Part shown: piece by piece, positions 15,685-25,066 of the stretch
How the letters are laid out: the number at the start of each line of letters is the position of its first letter
How positions within the stretch are numbered: the stretch's first letter is position 1
DNA from: Chromohalobacter marismortui
Lineage (GTDB): Bacteria > Pseudomonadota > Gammaproteobacteria > Pseudomonadales > Halomonadaceae
Direction of reading: 5' to 3'
Assembly: GCF_004364315.1 (NCBI RefSeq)
Contig: NZ_SOBR01000005.1
Span: 124,001-188,000, forward strand
Length of the DNA: 64,000 nt
Made by a program: the position numbers and the translations under genes
Notes under the pieces: model-generated
Database searches by the model: none
The model's input: only the letters and a program-made list of their open reading frames with translations
What the model was told of the DNA's origin: nothing

Positions 15685-16787
15685 ACCGCCCGTACCTTGG
15701 CATCCGTTTCCTCGGCCATCGCAACGCGCCTCCCTTCGGCATCGAAGACATGACAGTGCGCCGGCGAAAACGTGAGTGACAAACGCTGCCCTTCATGGGC
15801 AGCGTGCGCACCGTCCAGGCGTACCACCAACCATTCATCGAGCCCAGGCAACCGCGTATAGGCCAGCATATCGGCCCCCAGCGGCTCGAGCATCTCGACC
15901 GTCACCTCCAGGATCGCCCCCTCCGTCGTGGACGCCGCTTCGCAGAGATGTTCAGGGCGAATGCCCAGGGTCGCTGCCCGTCCTTCGGGCAAAGTAAACG
16001 GTAACGCCAGTTGTATCCCATTAGGCAGCACCACGCCGCCCTGATGGGCCGTCAAGGGCAGGAAATTCATGGCCGGCGAGCCCAGAAAGCTCGCCACGAA
16101 ACGCGTCGCCGGCTGTGCGTAGAGCGTCATCGGCTCACCACATTGCTCGACGTGGCCGCCGTTCATCACGACCAAACGATCCGCCAAGGTCATGGCCTCT
16201 ACCTGATCGTGCGTCACATACACGGCGGTAACGCCGAGCCGTTTCTGAAGACGCCGGATTTCCAGACGCATCTGCACGCGCAGCTTGGCATCGAGGTTGG
16301 AAAGTGGCTCATCGAAGAGAAAGACCTGCGGCTCACGCACGATCGCCCGCCCCATCGCGACACGCTGACGCTGTCCCCCGGATAGCTGTCTCGGACGTCG
16401 CTCGAGCAACTCACCGAGCCCCAGCAATTCGGCGGTCGCCGCCACACGCCGGCGAACCTCGTCCTTGGCAATGCCGCGATTTTTCAAGGCATAGCCCATG
16501 TTCCCGGCCACGCTCATGTGCGGGTAGAGCGCATAATTCTGAAAGACCATGGCGATATCGCGTTCGGCAGGCTCCAACTCGTTGACGCGCCGATCGTTGA
16601 TTGTAAGCTCGCCATCGCTGATCGACTCCAATCCCGCCAATGTACGCAGCAAGGTCGACTTGCCACACCCCGAGGGCCCCACGATGACGATCAACTCTCC
16701 CTCGGCCACCGAGAGATCGACGCCATGCAGGGCGACAAAACCATTGGGATAGCGCTTCTTGAGGCGCGTCAATTGCAAGGTAGCCAT
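15678..16787 (-). CDS. ugpC: ABC transporter ATPase UgpC (sn-glycerol-3-phosphate import)
   Basis: A 369-residue MalK/UgpC-type ATPase: Walker A GPSGCGKST (about 37-45), Q-loop FQNYALYPHM, signature LSGGQRQRVAMGRA, Walker B VFLFDEPLSNLD and switch His in VTHDQVEAM, then a C-terminal TOBE/regulatory domain (about 240-369). It energises the UgpA/UgpE channel. It is the last gene of ugpB-ugpA-ugpE-ugpC, the same order as in E. coli, with no ugpQ following. Its end overlaps the convergent ghrA by 7 bases. Confidence 0.88.
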   Translation of the reverse strand: MATLQLTRLKKRYPNGFVALHGVDLSVAEGELIVIVGPSGCGKSTLLRTLAGLESISDGELTINDRRVNELEPAERDIAMVFQNYALYPHMSVAGNMGYALKNRGIAKDEVRRRVAATAELLGLGELLERRPRQLSGGQRQRVAMGRAIVREPQVFLFDEPLSNLDAKLRVQMRLEIRRLQKRLGVTAVYVTHDQVEAMTLADRLVVMNGGHVEQCGEPMTLYAQPATRFVASFLGSPAMNFLPLTAHQGGVVLPNGIQLALPFTLPEGRAATLGIRPEHLCEAASTTEGAILEVTVEMLEPLGADMLAYTRLPGLDEWLVVRLDGAHAAHEGQRLSLTFSPAHCHVFDAEGRRVAMAEETDAKVRAVQ

Positions 16788-16841
16788 CGGTCGTTATCTC
16801 GTTGACTCGGTTCGAATTCACGCTAGCTGCGACAGGCGCGC

Positions 16842-17687
16842 CTACTTTTCGGCGTCGACCAGCCCTTTGACGAAGTAGCGCTGCAAAATGAGGATCACCA
16901 GGACAGGAGGCCCCATGGCGAGTATTGCGGTCGCCGTGACGTCCTGCCACGGCACCAAGGCATCACCGGTCGTCAGCATGCGCTTGAGGCTCACCACCAC
17001 GGTCATGTAGTCGGCGTCGGTGGTAATCAGCAGCGGCCATAGATACTGGTTCCAGCCATAAATGAACATGATCACGAACAATGCCGCGAGGTTGGTCTTC
17101 GACAGCGGCAACAAAATGTCCTTCAGGAAACGCCAAGGGCCCGCGCCGTCGATACGCGCGGCCTCGACCAGTTCGGGGGGAATCGTCAGATAGAATTGAC
17201 GTAGCAGAAACGTTGCCGTCGCACTGGCGATCAACGGCAGAATCAACCCTGAATAACTATCGAGCATCTGCAGATTCGCGACCACTTCGTAAGTAGGGAG
17301 AATGCGCACTTCGACCGGCAACATCAGCGTGATGAAGATCAGCCAGAAACATAAGCGACGAAAAGGAAAACGGAAGAACACAATGGCATAAGCCGCCAGC
17401 ACGGAAATAACGATCTTGCCTACGGCGATCCCCGTCGCCATTACCAATGAGTTGAATAGAAGCCGCAGCACTCCGGCATTCAAACCATTGACAGGTTCGC
17501 TTAACAATCGTGCGTAATTGGCGAGACCGACATCGCCGATCCATAGCGGCGCAATGTGCGTGTAAAGATCGCTCATCGAGTGCGTGCTTGCCGTAAAGGC
17601 CAGCCACACCGGCAGGAAGAACAGGCCACATCCCGCAGCCAGCAAGAGATGGCTGACCACGTCCAGTCCTCGGCGTTGATAGCGCAT
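16842..17687 (-). CDS. ugpE: ABC transporter permease UgpE
   Basis: A 281-residue MalG/UgpE-type inner-membrane permease with six predicted membrane spans and the EAA loop EAARIDGAGPWRFLKDILLPLSK (about residues 185-207), which docks with UgpC. The ATG at 17687 overlaps the ugpA stop codon by one base (TGATG); the frame is open further upstream but that part lies inside ugpA. Forms a heterodimer with UgpA. Confidence 0.9.
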   Translation of the reverse strand: MRYQRRGLDVVSHLLLAAGCGLFFLPVWLAFTASTHSMSDLYTHIAPLWIGDVGLANYARLLSEPVNGLNAGVLRLLFNSLVMATGIAVGKIVISVLAAYAIVFFRFPFRRLCFWLIFITLMLPVEVRILPTYEVVANLQMLDSYSGLILPLIASATATFLLRQFYLTIPPELVEAARIDGAGPWRFLKDILLPLSKTNLAALFVIMFIYGWNQYLWPLLITTDADYMTVVVSLKRMLTTGDALVPWQDVTATAILAMGPPVLVILILQRYFVKGLVDAEK

Positions 17688-18562
17688 CAGTACTGTACTC
17701 GACGTTCGACGAAACGAAACTGAATGAATGTCAGCCCTCCTACCAGCACCATCAACAACACCGATTGAGCCGCGCTGGTACCGAGATTCTGACCCACGAA
17801 ACCATCCTGATAGATCTTGTAGACGAGCGTTGTGGTAGCGCTTCCCGGCCCCCCAGAGGTCACGGTATCGATGGTGCCGAACGTCTCGAAGAAGGCATAG
17901 ATGCTGTTCATGACCAGCAAGAAGAAGCTCGTTGGCGACAACAACGGAAAGGTAATGGTCCAAAAACGCCGCATGGGACTGGCACCATCAATCGCCGCGG
18001 ATTCCAACAAACTCTTGGGAATCGCTTGCAACCCAGCCAAGAAAAACACGAAGTTATAGCTCATCTGCTTCCAGACCGACGCCAGAATCACCAGCAGCAG
18101 GGCCTGGCCGCCGTTCAGGTTATGGTTCCACTCGATCCCCAGGCGTTCCAACAAGGCGGTGACCAGCCCTAGCGAAGGATCGAAGAGAAAGAGCCATACC
18201 ACCCCCGCTACCGCCGGCGCCACTGCATAAGGCCAGATCAGAAACGTCTTGTAGGTACTCCCCCCCTTGATGACACGGTCGGCGAGCACCGCCAGAAAAA
18301 GGGCAATGCTCATCGCCCCTAGCGCCACCGACAATGAGAACACCACCGTGGTCCATATGACGCTGTAATACGCCGGATCACTGAGCACAGCCATGAAGTT
18401 GGACAGGCCGGCAAAATGCCGCGCAAGGCCGAAGGCATCCTCGATGTAAAAGGCCTGCTCGACCGCCTGCCATGCCGGCCAGAAAAAGAACACGCTGACA
18501 ATGATGAGCTGTGGAGCCAACAGCAACCAGGGCATGAAATGAGAACGTTGGAAGTAAGCCAT
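17687..18562 (-). CDS. ugpA: ABC transporter permease UgpA
   Basis: A 291-residue MalF/UgpA-type permease: six predicted spans and the EAA loop [22 protein letters not shown] (about residues 187-208). The start ATG follows GGAGATGTCCC. It is separated from ugpB by 67 bases that contain a strong hairpin, and is translationally coupled to ugpE. The [15 protein letters not shown] segment near residue 225 is typical of this permease group. Confidence 0.9.
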   Translation of the reverse strand: MAYFQRSHFMPWLLLAPQLIIVSVFFFWPAWQAVEQAFYIEDAFGLARHFAGLSNFMAVLSDPAYYSVIWTTVVFSLSVALGAMSIALFLAVLADRVIKGGSTYKTFLIWPYAVAPAVAGVVWLFLFDPSLGLVTALLERLGIEWNHNLNGGQALLLVILASVWKQMSYNFVFFLAGLQAIPKSLLESAAIDGASPMRRFWTITFPLLSPTSFFLLVMNSIYAFFETFGTIDTVTSGGPGSATTTLVYKIYQDGFVGQNLGTSAAQSVLLMVLVGGLTFIQFRFVERRVQY

Positions 18563-18581
18563 GGGACATCTCCACGACGCA

Positions 18582-18616
18582 CCCGTCCATCACCGGCGCC
18601 ACGGGTGACGGACGGG
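18582..18616 (-). repeat. ugpB-ugpA intergenic stem-loop
   Basis: CCCGTCC (18582-18588) pairs with GGACGGG (18610-18616) and, after a one-base mismatch on each side, TCACC (18590-18594) pairs with GGTGA (18604-18608) around a 9-base loop. There is no T-run. Such hairpins between a binding-protein gene and its permease genes often protect the upstream mRNA, giving more binding protein than permease. Confidence 0.5.
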
Positions 18617-18629
18617 CATGATCAGCGCA

Positions 18630-19943
18630 TCAGCTATTGGCGTTCTGGAACTTCTCGAGCAACGCATTGCCCTTCTCGGCGGCTTGATCGAGCCCCTGCT
18701 GCACACCGACCTCGCCAGCGAAGATCTTTTCCAACGCGCCATTAATGACGTCTCGGATCTGCACCATGTTGCCCAAGCGCAGCCCCTTGGAGTTCTCGGT
18801 AGGGGCGGAGCCGGTCATCTGCTCGATCGCCACGTCGGTACCGGGGTTTTCTTCATAGAAGCCCTGCTTGCGGGTCAACTCGGCAGCCGCGGTGGTGATC
18901 GGCAGGTACCCGGTGAACTGGTGCCAGTCGGCCTGCACCTCAGGCGAGGAAAGATACTCGAAGAACTCGGCGATGCCCTTCTTCTGCGCCTCACTGGCGC
19001 CGCTGAGCACCCATAGCGAGGCGCCGCCAATGATGGTGTTGTTGGGCGACTCGATCACCTCGGCGTCATAGGACAGCGGTGCGACGCCGAAGTCGAAATT
19101 GGCATTGTCACGCACCCCGGCGTAGGAGGCCGAGGAGCCCATCATCATCGCGCACTCGCCGGAGTAGAACTTGGGCGCTGCCTCGTCCTTGCGACCCCCG
19201 TAGGCAAAACGGCCGTCCTGCTGCCACTGCGCGAGGCGCTGAATGTGATCGACCACCGCCGTTTCATTGAACTGCAGGCGGGCGTCCAGGCCTTCGAAGC
19301 CGTTGGCCTCGCTGGCGAAGGGAATGTCGTTGCGCGCCGAATAGTTCTCGAGCATCACCCACGACGGCCAGGTAGTGGTCAGACCGCAATCGGCGGCACC
19401 GGAATCCACCACTTTCTCGAGCGCCTTGCCGAGCCCTTGCCAGGTCATCGGCACCTCGTCGACGCCAGCCTTCTCCAGGATGTCGCGGTTGACGTAGGTC
19501 ACCGGCGTGGAGGAGTTGAAGGGCAGCGACAGCATCTTGCCCTCGGGGGTGGTGTAGTAGCCGGTAACCGCGGGCAGGTAGGCGGACGGATCGAAGTCGG
19601 CGGACTCCTCGGCCATCAACCGATAGACGGGTATGATAGCGCCCTTGGCGTGCATCATGGTCGCCGTGCCGACCTCATAGATCTGCACGATTTCGGGCGC
19701 CTTGCCGGCGCGGAAGGCGGCAATCGCCGACATCATGGTGTCGGTGTAATCCCCTTTGAAGACCGGGTTGACGACATAGTCATCTTGACGAGCGTTGAAG
19801 TCGGCAGCGATGTCGTTGACCTTCTCCCCCAGCCCACCGCCCATGGCATGCCACCAATCAATCTGGGTGGCGGCCTGGGCCGAACCGGTGGTCAACAGGA
19901 CGAGGGCAGTGCCGAAGGTAGAAAGCAGGCAAGCACGTTGCAT
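18630..19943 (-). CDS. ugpB: sn-Glycerol-3-phosphate ABC transporter substrate-binding protein UgpB
   Basis: A 437-residue periplasmic binding protein with a signal peptide (residues 1-23, ending GSAQA). It matches E. coli UgpB along its length as recalled: IDWWHAMGGGLG at the mature N-terminus, IYEVGTATMMHAKGA, LPFNSSTPVTYVN, the YLPIT segment and KGLRLGNMVQIR near the C-terminus. It captures glycerol-3-phosphate or glycerophosphodiesters. The ATG at 19943 follows AAGGAG; an upstream start at 19985 would spoil the signal peptide. First gene of the operon. A related sugar as substrate is possible but less likely. Confidence 0.88.
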   Translation of the reverse strand: MQRACLLSTFGTALVLLTTGSAQAATQIDWWHAMGGGLGEKVNDIAADFNARQDDYVVNPVFKGDYTDTMMSAIAAFRAGKAPEIVQIYEVGTATMMHAKGAIIPVYRLMAEESADFDPSAYLPAVTGYYTTPEGKMLSLPFNSSTPVTYVNRDILEKAGVDEVPMTWQGLGKALEKVVDSGAADCGLTTTWPSWVMLENYSARNDIPFASEANGFEGLDARLQFNETAVVDHIQRLAQWQQDGRFAYGGRKDEAAPKFYSGECAMMMGSSASYAGVRDNANFDFGVAPLSYDAEVIESPNNTIIGGASLWVLSGASEAQKKGIAEFFEYLSSPEVQADWHQFTGYLPITTAAAELTRKQGFYEENPGTDVAIEQMTGSAPTENSKGLRLGNMVQIRDVINGALEKIFAGEVGVQQGLDQAAEKGNALLEKFQNANS

Positions 19944-20031
19944 GAAAGGCTCCTTGTTCAGTACGCGAGGCTCGACGTCAATCACCCCACCCTAGACAAG
20001 CAACCTTTCAATCAGGTGACCTTTCCGTGGC

Positions 20032-20059
20032 AAAAAAAAGACCCGCCAATCGGCGGGTC
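20032..20059 (-). terminator. Rho-independent terminator of zwf-pgl-eda
   Basis: GACCCGCC (20040-20047) and GGCGGGTC (20052-20059) form a perfect 8-bp stem with an AATC loop, followed on the minus strand by eight T residues (20039-20032). It lies 56 bases after the eda stop codon and before ugpB. Confidence 0.92.
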
Positions 20060-20115
20060 GGAAAAACAGCATCAGCTGTCGAGAGAGAAGCGGTTACTTG
20101 CTCAAGCAAGAAGTG

Positions 20116-20778
20116 TCAGTGATGAAAGCGCTCAGCCGCTTGGCGCGCCAGCTCGCGAATACCGTCCCAGTCTTCGTTCTCGACCAGGTCGTTGGGCGTC
20201 AGCCATGAGCCGCCCACGCACATCACGTTGGGTAGACTGAGATAGTCGTCGGCGTTATCCACGCTGATACCACCGGTGGGGCAGAAACGCGCCTCCGGAA
20301 TCGGGCCGCCAATGGATTTGATCGCCTTGGCACCGCCGCTGGCTTCCGCCGGGAAGAACTTGAAGCGTCGATAGCCATACTGCCAGCCGGTCATCAACTC
20401 GGATACCGTGGCTACCCCCGGCAGCATCGGCACCGGACTTTCCACGCCGTAGCGATAAAGCGCCTCGGTCGTGCCGGGCGTGACCACGAAGTCCACACCG
20501 GCCTCTTCGGCCAGGCGGTACTGGGCAGGCGTCAGCACGGTGCCGGCTCCGATGCTCACGCCTGGTAGCGCCGCTCGCATGCGCCGGATGGCATCCAGCG
20601 CACAATCGGTGCGCAGCGTGATCTCGAGCACGTTGAGCCCGCCCTCGACCAGGGCACGCGCCAGGGGCACGGCATCCTCGAGGCGATTGATCACCAGCAC
20701 CGGAATCACCTCTACCTTCTGGCAGATGCTGTCGAGTTCCGTCGTGCGAGTGGAAGGAAGCTGTTTGTCGATAGTCAT
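20116..20778 (-). CDS. eda: 2-dehydro-3-deoxy-phosphogluconate (KDPG) aldolase Eda
   Basis: A 220-residue class I aldolase. The catalytic glutamate is in LEITLRT (about residue 52) and the Schiff-base lysine in RFKFFPAEASGG (about residue 140); GAGTVLTPAQ and CPTGGIS are the phosphate-binding segments. It cleaves KDPG to pyruvate and glyceraldehyde-3-phosphate in the Entner-Doudoroff pathway. GGAG precedes the ATG. It lies 30 bases after pgl, last in the zwf operon; edd is not in this window. Confidence 0.93.
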   Translation of the reverse strand: MTIDKQLPSTRTTELDSICQKVEVIPVLVINRLEDAVPLARALVEGGLNVLEITLRTDCALDAIRRMRAALPGVSIGAGTVLTPAQYRLAEEAGVDFVVTPGTTEALYRYGVESPVPMLPGVATVSELMTGWQYGYRRFKFFPAEASGGAKAIKSIGGPIPEARFCPTGGISVDNADDYLSLPNVMCVGGSWLTPNDLVENEDWDGIRELARQAAERFHH

Positions 20779-20808
20779 GAGTGCTCCGGATATTCGTAAA
20801 CGCAGGGC

Positions 20809-21486
20809 TCAGGGCGCCCAATACGTCGCAATCGGTTGGGCAAGGAAAGTGCGAATCGGCAATTGCCGGGCATCATCGCCCCCCAACGCGTCGGCCAGAA
20901 CACGACGCTTGTCCTCGCCGTTGATATGCAGAACGTGGAGGTGGGCATCGGCCAGTCGTGCAGCACTCAGTGTGATGCGTGCCTGCGGCACGCTGGGCGC
21001 GCGCACCGCCACCGTCGCCTCGGTCGTCTCGAGTGCCGTGGCCAGTTGCTCGCTATCCGGAAACAGCGAGGCCGTGTGTCCATCGCCCCCCATGCCCAGA
21101 ACGACCACGCTGGCCGGCCACGGCAGTGCCGCGACACGCGCCGACACCGCCTCGACACCGGTCTCGGGGGTGTCGTCGTCGGTGGTCAGGGAATGAAAAC
21201 ACGCCTCGGCGGCCAGCCCGACGAGCAACGTTTCGCGGACCAGGCGCGCATTACTGTCGGCATCGTCATCGGCCACCCAGCGTTCGTCGGCCAGTGTCAC
21301 ATCGACACGCGACCAGGGCAGTGCCTTGCTGGCCAGAGCGCTGAAGAACGGTTTCGGCGTGGAGCCACCGGAGACGACCAGCAGCACTCGTTCGCGGCTG
21401 GCCAGATCGGCTTCGAGCGCCTTGGCCACGGTATCCGCGAGGCGCTCGGCGAGGTAACGACGGCCTTCGTCGATGCTTGTCATCAT
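20809..21486 (-). CDS. pgl: 6-Phosphogluconolactonase
   Basis: A 225-residue DevB/Pgl-type lactonase (NagB/SugP fold): VVSGGSTPKPFF (about residues 39-50), TLADERWV (about 65-72), and LGMGGDGHTASLFP (about 131-144) with the catalytic His. It hydrolyses 6-phosphogluconolactone produced by Zwf. It lies 52 bases after zwf and 30 bases before eda in one operon. Two adjacent ATG codons at 21486 and 21483 leave the exact start ambiguous by one residue. Confidence 0.93.
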   Translation of the reverse strand: MMTSIDEGRRYLAERLADTVAKALEADLASRERVLLVVSGGSTPKPFFSALASKALPWSRVDVTLADERWVADDDADSNARLVRETLLVGLAAEACFHSLTTDDDTPETGVEAVSARVAALPWPASVVVLGMGGDGHTASLFPDSEQLATALETTEATVAVRAPSVPQARITLSAARLADAHLHVLHINGEDKRRVLADALGGDDARQLPIRTFLAQPIATYWAP

Positions 21487-21538
21487 CAGCTGCTCACCAT
21501 GCTCAAGCGTTGTCGGGAATCACATGTGTCATGATCAA

Positions 21539-23014
21539 TCAATAATCTTCATACCAGGAGCGACCGTCCTGAGTAATCATGGCGATCGACGCCACGGGGC
21601 CCCATGAACCAGCCGGATAACGGCGCGGCGTCATGTCCCGGGCTTCCCAGCCAGCAATCAGTTGATCCACCCACTTCCAGGCGTATTCCACCTCGTCGCG
21701 ACGCACGAACAAGTATTGCTGGCCCTTCATGACCTCAAGCAACAAGCGCTCGTAGGCATCGGGAATCCGTGTCTTGGGAAAGGCGTGATTGAAATCCAGA
21801 TGCAGCGGCCCGGGCCGTAGACGCATGCCCTTGTCGAGCCCGCTATCCTTGGTCAGCACCTGCAAGGCGATCCCTTCTTCAGGTTGCAAGCGGATCACCA
21901 GCTTGTTCGCCGCCAGCCCGCGCTGGTCGGGATCGAAGATATAATGCGGCTGCTGGCGGAAGTGAATGACGATCTGCGACATCTTTTCCGGCATGCGCTT
22001 GCCGGTGCGCAGATAGAACGGCACACCCGCCCAGCGCCAGTTGGCGACCTCGAGCTTCATGGCGACGAAGGTCTCGGTATGGCTCGAGGTGTTGGCGCCT
22101 TCCTCGTCGAGATACCCCGGCACACTCTCGCCGTCCACGGAGCCGCCGATGTACTGTCCTCGCACCACATTGCGCGACAGCTCTTCGCCCACCAAAGGCT
22201 TGAGGGCCTTGAGCACTTTGACTTTCTCGTCACGAATCGCGTCGGCATCCAGATTCGACGGTGGGTCCATGGCGATCAAACACAGCAGCTGCAACAGGTG
22301 ATTCTGGACCATGTCGCGTAACTGACCGGCCTGATCGAAGTAGCCCCAGCGCCCCTCGATACCGACTTTCTCGGCGACCGTGATTTCCACATGTGAAATC
22401 TGGTTCTGATTCCACTGATTACCGAACAGGGGATTGGCAAAACGCAACGCGATCAGGTTCTGGACCGTCTCCTTGCCCAGATAGTGATCCATGCGATAAA
22501 TGCGCGATTCAGGGAAAACATCACCAATGGCATCGTTGATCTGAATCGAAGAGTCGAGATCGTAGCCGATGGGCTTCTCGACCACGACGCGCGTTTCGTC
22601 ATCGAGGCTGCCACTCGCCTCGAGATTGGCGCATATGTCGCCATAAATGCTGGCCGGAACCGCCAGGTACACCACCATGGGGCGCTCTTTCGGAGCATGC
22701 CAATCGCGAATGGCGTCATATCCCGCGACGGTGGCAAAATCGAGCTGCTGGTAGTCGAGACGCGCCAGAAACCGCTCGAGACAGGTTTTTTCCAGCTCAT
22801 TGGACTTGAGGCGCTTGCCGAGTGCCTCCTTGACGTTGGCGCGGAAACTATCGACATCGTGTTCCTGGCGTGCAAGTCCGAGGATCCGAGTGGTATCGCC
22901 CAGCAATCCTTCGCGATCCAGGTGGTACAATGCCGGGTACAATTTGCGCAGCGCCAGATCACCCAGCGCCCCGAAAAGGGCCAGATCGACATCGGGCGTG
23001 GTATCTCGACTCAT
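21539..23014 (-). CDS. zwf: Glucose-6-phosphate 1-dehydrogenase
   Basis: A 491-residue Zwf. The N-terminal coenzyme site ([20 protein letters not shown], here GALGDLA rather than the usual GASGDLA) and the active-site signature [16 protein letters not shown] with catalytic His and Lys are present. It feeds glucose-6-phosphate into the Entner-Doudoroff and pentose-phosphate routes and makes NADPH. The ATG at 23014 was chosen because a GGGGGG stretch precedes it; a TTG lies five codons upstream. First gene of zwf-pgl-eda and divergent from hexR. Confidence 0.95.
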   Translation of the reverse strand: MSRDTTPDVDLALFGALGDLALRKLYPALYHLDREGLLGDTTRILGLARQEHDVDSFRANVKEALGKRLKSNELEKTCLERFLARLDYQQLDFATVAGYDAIRDWHAPKERPMVVYLAVPASIYGDICANLEASGSLDDETRVVVEKPIGYDLDSSIQINDAIGDVFPESRIYRMDHYLGKETVQNLIALRFANPLFGNQWNQNQISHVEITVAEKVGIEGRWGYFDQAGQLRDMVQNHLLQLLCLIAMDPPSNLDADAIRDEKVKVLKALKPLVGEELSRNVVRGQYIGGSVDGESVPGYLDEEGANTSSHTETFVAMKLEVANWRWAGVPFYLRTGKRMPEKMSQIVIHFRQQPHYIFDPDQRGLAANKLVIRLQPEEGIALQVLTKDSGLDKGMRLRPGPLHLDFNHAFPKTRIPDAYERLLLEVMKGQQYLFVRRDEVEYAWKWVDQLIAGWEARDMTPRRYPAGSWGPVASIAMITQDGRSWYEDY

Positions 23015-23087
23015 GACGTGGCCCCCCAAAATCTGGTTAATTTACCTATAAAATAAGCCATTCCAGGGCTCCTGAGCAAATAAATTA

Positions 23088-23219
23088 TGTAACTTTACTA
23101 CCATGACGGCGCAAATTGGCACGGCGTCGCGACCGACTTGGCTTGGCGACCCTGCACCACCACGCTAGGATGCCTTTCTAACACAGCGTGGTTACCTGAT
23201 AACGTAGTTAATTGACTAC
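23088..23219. promoter_or_regulatory. HexR-like operator sites between zwf and hexR
   Basis: At 23204-23219 lies a 16-bp near-palindrome, GTAGTTAATTGACTAC, with one mismatched pair; it sits 39-54 bases upstream of the hexR start. A second, weaker match (TGTAACTTTACTACC, 23088-23102) lies 74 bases upstream of zwf and agrees at 10 of 15 positions with the gammaproteobacterial HexR consensus TGTAATTAAATTACA as recalled. Both suit KDPG-relieved repression of zwf and hexR. Confidence 0.5.
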
Positions 23220-23257
23220 CTTTCGACACCCTCGGCAGACAGAGACCCTCATTACGC

Positions 23258-24118
23258 ATGCCAGCCTTCGATCTGATCGACCGTATCCGCTCCCGCTTGG
23301 ACGAACTCAATCGCTCCGAACGCAAAGTGGCCGACGTGATTCTTCACGACCCAGCCGCTGCTACCGGAATGAGCATCGCGACGCTGGCACAAGCGGCGGC
23401 GGTCAGCGAGCCGACGGTCAATCGCTTCTGCCGAAACTTCGATGCCAAGGGCTACCCCGACTTCAAGATCAAGCTGGCCCAAAGCCTAGCCGGCGGCACG
23501 CCTTATGTCAGCCGGAGCGTGGAACGCGACGACGGCGCCGCAAGCTATGGCGACAAGATATTCGGCGCCACCATCGCCGCCCTTGACGACGCTCGCCGCA
23601 CGCTGGATGCCCAGCGCGTCGAGCGCGCCGTCGACTATCTGATCCAGGCCAAGCAGATCAGCTTCTTCGGCCTCGGGGCCTCGGGCCCCGTGGCCCAGGA
23701 CGCACAACACAAGTTCTTTCGCTTCAACCTGCCCGTCACCGCCTACGAAGACGTGTTGATGCAACGCATGGTCGCCGCCGCCACCCATACCGGCGACGTC
23801 ATCGTCATCGTCTCCTACACCGGGCGCACCCGGGAACTGGTCGACATCGCTCGTGTCGCCCGCGACAACGGCGCGATCGTGCTGGGCATCACCGCGCCCG
23901 ACTCGCCGCTCGCCCATGAGTGTACCGAAACCCTCGAAGTCATCACCCCGGAAGACACCGACGTCTACATGCCGATGACCTCGCGCATGATCCACCTGGC
24001 CTTGATCGATGTACTGGCGACCGGGGTCACGCTGCGTCGCGGCGAGGATTTCCTGCCGCACCTCAAGAAGATCAAGGACAGCCTGCAGGCCACGCGGTTT
24101 CCGATCCACGACGAGTAG
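23258..24118 (+). CDS. hexR: RpiR-family regulator of central carbon metabolism, HexR
   Basis: A 286-residue RpiR protein: N-terminal helix-turn-helix (about 1-77; [22 protein letters not shown]) and a C-terminal SIS sugar-phosphate domain (about 110-270; [31 protein letters not shown]). HexR senses KDPG and represses zwf, edd and related genes. Divergence from zwf-pgl-eda and the palindrome between them support the assignment. Confidence 0.92.
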   Translation: MPAFDLIDRIRSRLDELNRSERKVADVILHDPAAATGMSIATLAQAAAVSEPTVNRFCRNFDAKGYPDFKIKLAQSLAGGTPYVSRSVERDDGAASYGDKIFGATIAALDDARRTLDAQRVERAVDYLIQAKQISFFGLGASGPVAQDAQHKFFRFNLPVTAYEDVLMQRMVAAATHTGDVIVIVSYTGRTRELVDIARVARDNGAIVLGITAPDSPLAHECTETLEVITPEDTDVYMPMTSRMIHLALIDVLATGVTLRRGEDFLPHLKKIKDSLQATRFPIHDE

Positions 24119-24212
24119 GCGTCAGGGGGTCGCTTGCCGCCACGCTGCGCAGTCACGACAATGAGCGTCTTGCCGTTTCATCCAATCGTGCCTATTTGAA
24201 AGGAGTATGCCC

Positions 24213-25064
24213 ATGCGTTGGCTCCTCGCTTGCCTGCTGATTCTCGTCAGCACCGCTGCCTCGGCGGAAACGTTCCGCTTCACGGCCATCCCCGACGCCG
24301 ACCAGTCGCGGCTCCAGGAACGCTTCGACAAGGTGGCCGCCTACCTCGAGAAGCAACTGGATGTAGACGTCGAATACGTACCGGTCAAATCCTATAGCGC
24401 CGCCGTCTCGGCCTTTCGCAACGACCAGGTGCAACTGGCCTGGTTCGGCGGACTGACCGGCGTGCAGGCACGTCGACTGGTGCCCGATTCCCGCGCCATC
24501 GCCCAAGGCAAGGAAGACGCCGAATTCCGCACCTACTTCATTGCCAACACCCATGCCGGCATCAAACCTCAGGGCGATGACCTGCCCAAGAACGTGCAGG
24601 GCAAGACGTTCACCTTCGGCGCCAAGACTTCCACCTCCGGTCGGCTCATGCCCGAGTATTTCATTCGCAAGCAATTCGGGGCGCCGCCCAAGTCGCTGTT
24701 CTCGCGAGTCGGCTTCTCCGGCGACCACTCGCGCACCATCGCGCTCGTCGAATCAGGTGCATACGACCTCGGCGCGGTCAACTTCAAGGTCTGGGAAGAC
24801 GCCGTCGCCGAAGATCGCGTCGATACCGACAAGGTCGATGTGATCTGGAAAACCCCCACCTACCCCGACTATCAATGGACCATTCGTGGCGACATCGATG
24901 CTCGCTATGGCGACGGTTTCACCGACAAGGTGCGTCAGGCACTGCTCGACATGGATGACCCCGAACTGCTCGAGAGCTTCCCGCGTCAGGACTTCATTCC
25001 CGCCGACAATGACGACTACCAACCCATTGAGGACATCGGCGAGAAACTAGGCCTATTGCGTTGA
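24213..25064 (+). CDS. PhnD-like periplasmic binding protein (phosphonate/phosphite or selenate-type ABC transporter)
   Basis: A 283-residue binding protein with an 18-residue signal peptide (ending TAASA). The mature start ETFRFTAIPDADQSRLQERF and the QVQLAWFGGLTGVQAR segment place it in the PhnD-like group, in the subfamily often labelled putative selenate-binding. The ATG at 24213 was chosen because AGGAG lies seven bases upstream; the ATG at 24207 is too close to it. Followed by a matching ATPase and permease. The ligand, phosphonate, phosphite or selenate, cannot be fixed from sequence; no phosphonate lyase or selenophosphate synthase gene is nearby. Confidence 0.8.
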   Translation: MRWLLACLLILVSTAASAETFRFTAIPDADQSRLQERFDKVAAYLEKQLDVDVEYVPVKSYSAAVSAFRNDQVQLAWFGGLTGVQARRLVPDSRAIAQGKEDAEFRTYFIANTHAGIKPQGDDLPKNVQGKTFTFGAKTSTSGRLMPEYFIRKQFGAPPKSLFSRVGFSGDHSRTIALVESGAYDLGAVNFKVWEDAVAEDRVDTDKVDVIWKTPTYPDYQWTIRGDIDARYGDGFTDKVRQALLDMDDPELLESFPRQDFIPADNDDYQPIEDIGEKLGLLR

Positions 25065-25066
25065 GC

